Of a DNA stretch of 6,149 nucleotides, positions 1-5,607 are shown piece after piece. Position 1 is the first letter of the stretch. Every line of letters starts with the position of its first letter. The DNA lies in assembly GCA_030617005.1 (NCBI GenBank), contig JAUWWH010000060.1, positions 1 to 6,149 on the forward strand. The letters run 5' to 3'. The DNA is from Candidatus Bathyarchaeota archaeon (GTDB lineage Archaea; Thermoproteota; Bathyarchaeia; RBG-16-48-13; GCA-020355125). A program made the translations under genes and the position numbers. The notes below the pieces were generated by a model. That model worked only from the letters and a program-made list of their open reading frames with translations. It had not been told where the DNA came from and did no database searches.

Positions 1-2
1 AA

Positions 3-92
3 ACATTAGAAAAGCGCTTTCTTATAGAAGATATAAATAGTGATCAAATAGTTGTGTCACATGAGGTGTATAAAAAGGGTATAGGTGACTGA
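3..92 (+). CDS. C-terminal end of an unrecognised protein (5' end outside window)
   Basis: This frame is open from the window edge to a TGA at 90-92 and gives 29 residues beginning TLEKRFLIEDINSDQ and ending YKKGIGD. The other two forward frames meet stops within about 40 nt (TAG at 7-9 and at 38-40). The stop lies 3 nt before the gatE start, and the gatE ribosome-binding site sits inside its last codons, which is typical of co-transcribed archaeal genes. I do not recognise the family. It does not resemble the C-terminus of GatD, the usual partner of GatE. The short length leaves real doubt that it is a gene. Confidence 0.4.
   Translation, partial: TLEKRFLIEDINSDQIVVSHEVYKKGIGD
84..88 (+). 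promoter_or_regulatory. Ribosome-binding site of gatE
   Basis: GGTGA matches the archaeal 16S anti-Shine-Dalgarno complement (GGAGGTGATC) and lies 7 nt before the ATG at 96. It supports 96, not the internal ATG at 351, as the true start of gatE. Confidence 0.6.
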
Positions 93-95
93 ATT

Positions 96-2066
96 ATGAT
101 TAATACTATTGATTATGCAAAGCTTGGTTTAAAGATCGGACTCGAAAATTATGCTTAACATCAAGCGTAGTCGAGCACATCCATAAACAATTAGATACTA
201 AACACAAGCTGTTTTGTAATTGTCCTTCAGTTCTTCGTAAGGATGATCCTGACTTCACTTTCATGCGACGACTCCGTCCAACACAAAGTGAGTTAGGAGA
301 GGTCGACCCAGCAGCACTCTTCGAAGTTAAGAAGGGAAAAACGATCGTTTATGAGGGGTATCGAGACACTACGTGTCTTGTCGAAGCAGACGGAGACTTT
401 TAAAGCCTCTGGCTTAAACGAAGAACCTCCTCATGAACTCAATCGAGAAGCGCTTGAGACATCCTTAACAATCGCTCTCATGCTCAATGCGACGCCAATA
501 AACGAGACACATGTGATGCGCAAAGTGGTTATTGATGGTAGCACCACATTTGGGTTTCAACGAACTACAATTATAGCTTTAAACGGTATGATAAAAGTTG
601 GCGATAAGAACATACCACTTCAGACTATGTGTCTTGAAGAGGATGCCTGTCGGAAGATCAAAGAAGAACGTCTAACTAGTTATTATCGACTTGATCGCCT
701 AGGTATTCCCCTCATTGAAGTTGTAACTGAACCCGTTATTACTTCACCTGAGGAAGCGGGGAAAGTTGCTTTAGCAATCGGTAGAATCCTCAAAGCAACA
801 GGGAAAGTGAAGAGAGGTTTGGGCACGATTAGACAAGATGTGAATATCTCTATTCGAGACGGAGCTTTAATAGAAGTTAAAGGTGTCCAGGACCTTGAAA
901 TCCTCCCACAGATTATTAAGAGTGAAGTTCAAAGACAGCTAACCTTGCTAAAAATTGTAAAAGAATTGGCAAGTCGAGGAATCAAAGAAGAAGATTTCAT
1001 ATACGACTTCAAGAATGTGGAAAAGATCTTCAAAAAAACACGATGTCAAGTCATTAGGAATGCTATTGAAAAAGGGCACACCGTATTAGCAGCCGTCCTT
1101 CCCCAATTCTCCGGTCTCCTAGGAATTGAGTTAACCTCTGGCTTGAGATTTGGGACTGAGCTTTCTGACTATGCTAAGTTTTGGGGTAGGGTAGGGGGAA
1201 TTTTCCATACGGATGAGTTCCCTGCTTATGGTATAACTGAAGACGAGGTTATGGAGCTTAAATCATTTCTCGAAATTTATGATAACGACGAGATTGTATT
1301 AGTAGCTGATAAACCTGAAAATGTTTACGATGCATTAAATGCCGTTCTGAATAGGGCTAAACAAGCTTTAACGCATATACCAAGCGAGACAAGGGGGGCT
1401 TTCCCTGATGGAACAACCCATTACTTGAGACCACGCCCCGGTGCTGCTAGGATGTATCCAGAGACAGATGTACCCCCGGTTCCAATTACAATGGACCATT
1501 TAAAGAGGCTTAAGGAAACTCTTCCAGAACCCCTAGAGGTTAGACTCTCCCGCCTAATGAAGAAATATGGTCTTAATAAGAAACTGGCAGCCCAAGTACT
1601 CATCTCGGATTACAGTGAAGTATTTGAAACTGTCGCAAGTACAACGAGAATCTCCCCCTCTTTTATCGCAGCGACGTTAACAGAGACCTTTAGAAGCATG
1701 AAGAGAGACGGTATAGCTCTTCATATTCTCTCAGAAGATGTAATTCAAGATCTATTTTCCTTCATCGATTCAGGAAATGTTGCCAAAGAAGCGATTCCAG
1801 AGCTCTTAGTATGGATGGTAAAACATGAAAATATGGTCTTAAATGATGCAGTAAAGGCATTAGGTCTCAGAATGGTTACTGAAAAAAAGTTAAGGGAGAT
1901 AGTAGATCGTGTAATTAGAGATAATGAAGACCTCATTCTGGAACGAAGAGTAACCGCTTTAGGACCACTAATGGGAATAATAATGAAAGAACTTCGGGGA
2001 AAAGCTGATGCTGAAAAGATCAGTCAACTTTTAAAGAGTGGTATTGAGGGAACGTTGAACCATTGA
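96..2066 (+). CDS. gatE: Glu-tRNA(Gln) amidotransferase subunit E (GatE), interrupted by two small BHB introns
   Basis: GatE binds Glu-tRNA(Gln), phosphorylates the glutamyl group and passes it to GatD-supplied ammonia, giving Gln-tRNA(Gln) in the cytoplasm. Three segments join: 96-146 (17 codons, reading KLGLKIGLE), 179-389 ([15 protein letters not shown] to CLVEA) and 418-2066 ([13 protein letters not shown] onward). Joined length is 1911 nt, or 636 residues, the normal size for GatE. Across the junctions the protein reads GLE-IHKQLDT and [14 protein letters not shown], as the family does. Further marks are [26 protein letters not shown] and [13 protein letters not shown]. The AspRS-like insertion domain covers roughly residues 285-430, followed by [10 protein letters not shown], and a YqeY-like helical tail runs from about 480 and includes [16 protein letters not shown]. 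Without splicing, translation from 96 stops after 20 residues. A 351 start would give 23 out-of-frame residues and lose the catalytic N-terminus. A broken gene is the alternative, but exact restoration at both sites argues against it. Confidence 0.93.
147..178 (+). other. Putative archaeal mRNA intron 1 in gatE (32 nt, relaxed BHB)
   Basis: The frame ending GLE (codon 144-146) stops at TAA 156-158, and the conserved continuation IHKQLDT resumes at 179 in another frame. Removing 147-178 (or equivalently 148-179, since both flanks carry A) gives a seamless join. The RNA folds as follows: outer helix GGA 138-140 with UCC 180-182; central helix CUCG 141-144 with CGAG 172-175; 5' bulge AAA 145-147, cut after the second A; inner stem 148-156 with 163-171 (nine pairs, two of them G-U); loop AACAUC 157-162. 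The 3' bulge is CACA 176-179, four nt instead of three, cut before its last base. It is therefore a relaxed motif, and the exact cut is inferred from protein continuity. Confidence 0.82.
390..417 (+). other. Putative archaeal mRNA intron 2 in gatE (28 nt, canonical BHB)
   Basis: The frame reading [10 protein letters not shown] runs into TAA at 401-403, while EEPPHELN continues in another frame from 420. The RNA forms a textbook bulge-helix-bulge: outer helix UCG 381-383 with CGA 419-421; central 4-bp helix AAGC 384-387 with GCUU 412-415; 5' bulge AGA 388-390; 3' bulge AAA 416-418; inner stem 391-399 with 403-411 (eight pairs, one G-U, one A-C mismatch) closed by UUA. Cutting each bulge after its second base, the known rule for the archaeal splicing endonuclease, joins G389 to A418. 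This makes a GAC (Asp) codon and the family sequence CLVEADEEPPH. The length of 28 is not a multiple of three, so removal is required. Confidence 0.9.
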
Positions 2067-2086
2067 TATTGCTTATCCAAAGTTAA

Positions 2087-2096
2087 GTTTTTTTTA
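2087..2096 (+). terminator. U-tract terminator of gatE
   Basis: A run of eight T (2088-2095) begins 22 nt after the gatE stop and has no strong GC stem before it. Archaeal RNA polymerase terminates on such T-tracts. The rest of the gap up to 2318 holds only the inverted repeat and promoter-like sequence listed separately. Confidence 0.5.
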
Positions 2097-2144
2097 TAAT
2101 TGTGGCTTTATTTGTAGAGGAAGTACGTTTAATAGGGACGAATT

Positions 2145-2166
2145 GGTACACATCTTAAAATGTACC
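2145..2166 (+). repeat. Short inverted repeat in the gatE-aminopeptidase gap
   Basis: GGTACA (2145-2150) and TGTACC (2161-2166) are perfect inverse copies separated by 10 nt. An alternative pairing joins AGAGG/TAC at 2116-2126 with GTACCTCT at 2162-2169. It could be an operator half-site pair or a hairpin in a leader or trailer. At this length chance is possible. Confidence 0.3.
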
Positions 2167-2254
2167 TCTATTCTCTCTTCAACTCAAAGGTGCATAAAAA
2201 AACTCCGATTCATGTGAATACTATTCAATCATTGACAGTTATTTATACCTGTAA

Positions 2255-2267
2255 TTTTTATAAAAAA
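2255..2267 (+). promoter_or_regulatory. TATA-box-like element upstream of the aminopeptidase gene
   Basis: The stretch TTTTTATAAAAAA lies about 55-60 nt before the TTG start, in a very AT-rich region. Archaeal promoters place the TATA box about 25 nt before the transcript start, which would give a leader of about 30 nt. No clear purine-rich BRE could be assigned. Confidence 0.35.
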
Positions 2268-2318
2268 GATAAATATTTGAATCTGTAGTGAAAAAATGAA
2301 ATTTTAAAGGTATGTAAA

Positions 2319-3383
2319 TTGGACAGTAGGTTATATGAGTTCGCTAAGTTAATCGTTCACACTTCCACCAAGGTAAAACGAGGAGATCATGTAATTATCA
2401 AAATCGTTGATGAAGGGCAAGATCTAGCTACAGAGATATATAAGGAAGTAGTTCACGTAGGAGGTCATCCCCTAATTATCTCCACACCTTCAGAGGCAAC
2501 TCGAGGGTTCTTCGAAATTGCAGATGATGAAACCATCACGACAATGCCTAAACACTACTTTGAACTCGTGAAAGCTTCGGATGTTATAATCTCGATAAGG
2601 TCGAACATCAACACTAAGAGTTTAAGTAATGTAAATCCCAAGAGGATTAGTCTTCGTTCTAAAACATTAAAGAAGCTTCAAGAGGAAAGACTGAGTAAAC
2701 GTTGGTGTCTGACACAGTATCCCACTGTGGGTTATGCCCAAGATGCTGAGATGTCACTGAAGGAGTATGAAGACTTCGTTTACTCAGCTATTCTGATCGA
2801 TTGGGATGAACAGATAAAGATAATGATGAAGCTAAAGGAGATTATGGATGAAACCAACGAAGTTAGACTCATTGGTGAAGACACTGATCTTACGCTATCG
2901 ATTAGAGGGAGGAATTCTATAGTTGGAGGACCAATACATAATGTTCCAGGAGGAGAGGTCTTCACAGCACCTATTGAAGATTCAGCTGAAGGAGAGATAT
3001 TTTTTGATCTCCCGTCAGTTGTTTATGGTAATGAAGTTGAAGGGATAAAGCTAAAGTTTGAGCGAGGAAAGATCGTTGATTACTCAGCGAATCGAAATGA
3101 GAAGTTACTGAAGAGCATGATAGAGACTGATGAAGGTTCTCGGCGATTGGGAGAACTTGGCATCGGAACCAATAGGGGTATCAAAAAGTTTACTAAAAAC
3201 ATTCTCTTCGATGAGAAGATTGGTGATACGATACATCTTGCCATTGGAAGATCCTACAAGGAATGTCTGGGGATTAATGATAGCGCTATCCATTGGGACA
3301 TGATCAAGACCATGAAAATGGGTAAAATAATTATGGACGGGTTTGTAGTTCAGGAGAACGGTAAATTCTTCTGGGATGACTAA
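2319..3383 (+). CDS. M29-family metallo-aminopeptidase (AmpS / aminopeptidase T type)
   Basis: This is a cytoplasmic two-metal exopeptidase that removes N-terminal residues from peptides; 354 residues is slightly short for the family. The N-terminus (DSRLYEFAKLIVHTSTKVKRGDHVIIK, with GGHPLII near residue 50) is the M29 Rossmann-like domain. Expected metal ligands and catalytic residues are all present: E213 in GGEVFTAPIEDS, E279 in GELGIGTN, H306 and Y313 in IHLAIGRSY, and H325 and D327 in SAIHWD. The C-terminal signature around ILFDEKIGDTIH and MDGFV is also typical. The start is TTG: the nearby ATGs at 2296 and 2313 run into stops at once and no in-frame ATG lies close by, while the family N-terminus begins exactly here. 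An AAAGG at 2306-2310 may serve as a weak ribosome-binding site. Substrate preference cannot be read from the sequence. Confidence 0.9.
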   Translation: MDSRLYEFAKLIVHTSTKVKRGDHVIIKIVDEGQDLATEIYKEVVHVGGHPLIISTPSEATRGFFEIADDETITTMPKHYFELVKASDVIISIRSNINTKSLSNVNPKRISLRSKTLKKLQEERLSKRWCLTQYPTVGYAQDAEMSLKEYEDFVYSAILIDWDEQIKIMMKLKEIMDETNEVRLIGEDTDLTLSIRGRNSIVGGPIHNVPGGEVFTAPIEDSAEGEIFFDLPSVVYGNEVEGIKLKFERGKIVDYSANRNEKLLKSMIETDEGSRRLGELGIGTNRGIKKFTKNILFDEKIGDTIHLAIGRSYKECLGINDSAIHWDMIKTMKMGKIIMDGFVVQENGKFFWDD

Positions 3384-3440
3384 TTAAGTTCGAATAGTGA
3401 AGAAGAGAACTTTAATCCAAGTAGGAGCCAGTATGCTTAC

Positions 3441-3487
3441 ATGAATTGACTTGTACGATATTTATGAATTGATATATAGATATTTAT
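3441..3487 (+). repeat. Paired short direct repeats in an AT-rich intergenic region
   Basis: ATGAATTGA occurs at 3441-3449 and 3464-3472, and GATATTTAT at 3457-3465 and 3479-3487, so two interleaved 9-bp motifs each recur 22-23 nt apart, about two helical turns. They lie just before the T-tracts that end the aminopeptidase unit and may be regulator sites for the glycosyltransferase gene. Low sequence complexity makes chance a serious alternative. Confidence 0.3.
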
Positions 3488-3491
3488 AGAT

Positions 3492-3511
3492 CTTTTTTTC
3501 TTACCTTTTTT
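3492..3511 (+). terminator. Tandem U-tract terminators after the aminopeptidase gene
   Basis: Two T-runs, seven at 3493-3499 and six at 3506-3511, lie about 110 nt downstream of the aminopeptidase stop and 34 nt before the next gene. Such clusters are the usual archaeal intrinsic terminator. Confidence 0.45.
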
Positions 3512-3544
3512 AATCTAAGATATTACTAAATAAAGGGTTCATCA

Positions 3545-4252
3545 ATGACTCTGAGTGATAAGCGAGTGATGCCAAGAATCTCAATAATCATTCCTACGTT
3601 GAATGAGGAGAAGGGTATAAAGGATACTATTCAAGAGATCCCTGAGTATATTAAAGCGTATTCTGAGATCATAGTCGTCGATGGGTTATCGGATGATAAT
3701 ACAACTTCAGAAGCAGAGAAGACTAGTGCAAAGATTTTAATAGAGAAGAAGAAGGGTAAGGGAACAGCAATGCGGTCTGGCGCTGATTATGCTAGGGGGA
3801 AGTTTTTGATCTTCATTGATGGTGATGGTACTTATCCCTCAGATGCTATTCCTAAATTTGTAAATTTGTTAGAGGAGTATGATCTTGTAATAGGTAATAT
3901 TGTACCCTTTCTCAAGGAGTTGAAGGGTAAACGAGTTGAGCAATTATATGTCTATTTTTCTACGAAACTAACGAATTTATTATTTTCTTTTTTTGGTATA
4001 GATCTGGAGGATCCACTTGATGGAATGCGGGCTATCAGAAGGGCTGATTTTGAGAAGCTTAACTTAGTGTCAGATGGATTTGAGATAGAAGCTGAGATGA
4101 ATATTAAAGCTTTCAATCATAACTTTAAAATCGCTGAAGTTCCAATAAAATACTTAAAGCGTAAGGGTAAAAGCAAATTCATATTCGATCTTGGAAGCCA
4201 ATTGAGAATTGTCAAAATGTTATTTTTGAACCTATTTCATGGTTTAATTTGA
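3545..4252 (+). CDS. Family 2 glycosyltransferase, dolichyl-phosphate sugar synthase-like
   Basis: This 235-residue GT-A enzyme probably moves a sugar from a nucleotide donor to a polyprenyl (dolichyl) phosphate at the inner membrane face, feeding protein or lipid glycosylation. Visible motifs are ISIIIPTLNEEKGI (12-25), VVDGLSDDNT (44-53) for nucleotide binding, KGKGTAMRSGADYA (70-83), the metal-binding D92-G-D94 in FIDGDGTYPSD, and DPLDGMRAIRR (156-166). GFEIEAEM (178-185) and EVPIKYLKRKGKSKF (198-212) complete the DPMS/DPG-synthase pattern. There is no C-terminal transmembrane pair, so it is the short, soluble or peripheral form. The start could instead be the ATG at 3569, which begins MPRISIIIPT like many relatives. 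Neither site has a strong Shine-Dalgarno sequence; AAAGGG at 3533-3538 slightly favours 3545. The sugar and acceptor are unknown. Confidence 0.88.
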   Translation: MTLSDKRVMPRISIIIPTLNEEKGIKDTIQEIPEYIKAYSEIIVVDGLSDDNTTSEAEKTSAKILIEKKKGKGTAMRSGADYARGKFLIFIDGDGTYPSDAIPKFVNLLEEYDLVIGNIVPFLKELKGKRVEQLYVYFSTKLTNLLFSFFGIDLEDPLDGMRAIRRADFEKLNLVSDGFEIEAEMNIKAFNHNFKIAEVPIKYLKRKGKSKFIFDLGSQLRIVKMLFLNLFHGLI

Positions 4253-4253
4253 T

Positions 4254-4273
4254 AAAAAAAATAATTATTTTTA
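4254..4273 (+). terminator. A/T palindrome and T-run after the glycosyltransferase gene
   Basis: Directly after the stop lies a perfect 16-nt palindrome (4257-4272: five A, TAATTA, five T) inside a run of A then T. On the + strand the T-run can act as a weak terminator. The all-AT stem is not stable enough to be a strong hairpin. Confidence 0.4.
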
Positions 4274-4372
4274 AGTATTGAATCTTCATTTGTTGTTTTA
4301 TTTGCATAGGAAATTTTAGTTATCGACCAAAAGCCTTATAGTGGAATTATCTTCAGATACAGATACAAAAAA

Positions 4373-4376
4373 GGTG
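4373..4376 (+). promoter_or_regulatory. Ribosome-binding site of the radical SAM gene
   Basis: GGTG, nine nt before the ATG at 4386, is a core match to the archaeal anti-Shine-Dalgarno complement. It supports the chosen start and implies a leadered transcript, perhaps driven by the CTTATA at 4335-4340. Confidence 0.5.
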
Positions 4377-4385
4377 TAAGTTTAG

Positions 4386-5387
4386 ATGACGACCCTTAAG
4401 AATGCTTCCATACGCTTTCTGAAGGGCTATAAAAAAACAGCTATCTTTGCTTTGACAAGTAGATGTAACTGTAAATGTGAAATGTGTAATATGCATAGAC
4501 GTGAGCCGGAGTCGATCAGTTTCTCGGATGCAAAAAAAATCTTAGACTTCTTAGAAAAGAACCACTTTTTAGTAGTCTACATGACGGGAGGGGAGCCCAC
4601 TCTGCATCCAGATGTGGTCAAGATTGTAAAATATGCTGATGATTTAGGTCTTCTTACAACTATGACGACTAATGGGACAGTGAATAAACATACACTCATG
4701 GATCTGAAGGATGCAGGCTTGTATCTGATCAGTGTTTCCCTTGATCATTGGGACCCTATTGTTTGTGAGAAGATTAGAAGACATAAGGATATCATGGCAA
4801 AGCAGATTGGGACTCTTAAATACGGGAAGGAGATTGGATTGAGGACTTATGCGTTAGCTTTTTTAAATTCAATCCTCATTGAGGATGGTGTGGAGAAGCT
4901 TATTGATTACGTAAATGATGTCTTAGGCGTTCCGTTTGGTTTTTGTTATCCAACTAAAAGCGACGTAAATACTTACAATCTTGGTGGTACCCTATCTCAG
5001 GGATCCTCATCCAGAAACTTGATGAAATGTATCGAAACAATCTATACCTTAAAAAAGAATGGTCGAGACATCGCTAACCTTTTTACATATATTGAAGACA
5101 TTAAAAACTTCTTAGAGAAGAAGACCCCCAACTTCTATTGTAAGGGTGGTGAAGACGTTATATATATTGACTGGTTGGGAGATGTTTATCCATGTTTTCT
5201 AAAGGGACAGAGTCTCTTTAACATTCTAAACATGGAAGATTTTAGTTTCCTAAAGAATGTGAAGTGTAACGATTGTTTAATCAATTGCTTCAGAGAACCG
5301 TCTTTCCTCCCCCAGATATTCTCTCCTCTCTACCTCTTCGCTAAAGAGGTTTACTACTCCTTCCCTACGCGGAGCATCTATAAGTAA
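4386..5387 (+). CDS. Radical SAM enzyme with C-terminal cysteine-rich (SPASM/twitch-like) region
   Basis: This 333-residue protein uses a [4Fe-4S] cluster to split S-adenosylmethionine and generate a 5'-deoxyadenosyl radical. The cluster motif CX3CX2C is C27, C31 and C34 in LTSRCNCKCEMCNMH, with an extra C29 inside it. GGEPTLHP (68-75) is the SAM-binding GGE motif, TTNGT (94-98) is the next core strand, and SVSLDHWDP (116-124) follows. C-terminal cysteines C252 (FYCKGG), C270 (VYPCF), C294, C297 and C301 (CNDCLINC) follow the pattern of an auxiliary Fe-S cluster as in SPASM or twitch domains; the phrase IDWLGDVYPCFLKGQ is typical of these. The tail after 305 is rich in aromatic and hydrophobic residues and might touch a membrane. 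The substrate is unknown: no peptide precursor gene is visible nearby. The glycosyltransferase upstream may hint at lipid or sugar modification, but this is weak. Confidence 0.88.
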   Translation: MTTLKNASIRFLKGYKKTAIFALTSRCNCKCEMCNMHRREPESISFSDAKKILDFLEKNHFLVVYMTGGEPTLHPDVVKIVKYADDLGLLTTMTTNGTVNKHTLMDLKDAGLYLISVSLDHWDPIVCEKIRRHKDIMAKQIGTLKYGKEIGLRTYALAFLNSILIEDGVEKLIDYVNDVLGVPFGFCYPTKSDVNTYNLGGTLSQGSSSRNLMKCIETIYTLKKNGRDIANLFTYIEDIKNFLEKKTPNFYCKGGEDVIYIDWLGDVYPCFLKGQSLFNILNMEDFSFLKNVKCNDCLINCFREPSFLPQIFSPLYLFAKEVYYSFPTRSIYK

Positions 5388-5394
5388 ACCATTT

Positions 5395-5607
5395 CTATAT
5401 CCTTAATCTTTCAAGAGTGTTTAACGTGTAATTGCCTTTACCAGTAAGGGAATAATCCCCCCTCCTCCGATTCCCAAGAACGATATAACCTTCTCCTTTT
5501 CTCACTAGACTTAACGCTTCCAACTCAGAGAGATGTTGATAATCACTTGGAATACTCATCTTCAATGACCAGTTATCCCTTATTCTCTTCCAAATACCAT
5601 AACCATG
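5395..5607 (-). pseudogene. PadR-like winged-helix domain, out-of-frame continuation of the threonine synthase-like gene
   Basis: On the - strand, from the codon at 5607-5605 to TAG at 5397-5395, 70 residues read HGYGIWKRIRDNW, then SIPSDYQHLSELEALSLVRKG, then RRGDYSLTGKG and LERLRI. This is the PadR-type winged helix: the HGYxIWK helix entry, a recognition helix with YQHLSELE, and a wing ending in YSLTGKG. The first helix of the same domain (LGDTKMRILTYLHLEN) lies in the preceding gene's frame, and the spacing from IL to HGY equals that of PadR proteins if one base is added near 5605-5610 (TGCAT read as TGCCAT). The domain was therefore one with the upstream enzyme and is split by a one-base loss, or by a sequencing error. 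It has no start codon or ribosome-binding site of its own. It ends 7 nt from the converging radical SAM gene. Confidence 0.75.

Noticed and set aside
30..40. ATATAAATAG as a TATA box for gatE.
   Set aside because: It lies in the open frame of the upstream gene fragment, and the 3-nt gap with a good ribosome-binding site suggests co-transcription. In AT-rich DNA such a match is weak evidence.
96..425. gatE as a simple pseudogene or frameshift error.
   Set aside because: The disruptions are 32-nt and 28-nt insertions with BHB-like folds, not point indels. Removing them restores conserved family sequence exactly, and the remaining 550 codons are intact.
1421..1936. Two - strand frames of about 60 codons inside gatE.
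   Set aside because: They lie opposite strongly conserved GatE sequence, have no ribosome-binding sites and show no recognisable protein pattern.
2067..2318. A tRNA or other structured RNA gene in the gatE-aminopeptidase gap.
   Set aside because: I found no T-arm consensus or acceptor-stem pairing, only one short inverted repeat and AT-rich promoter-like sequence.
2780..3293. Two - strand frames of about 60 codons inside the aminopeptidase gene.
   Set aside because: They are antisense to conserved M29 motifs and have no independent support.
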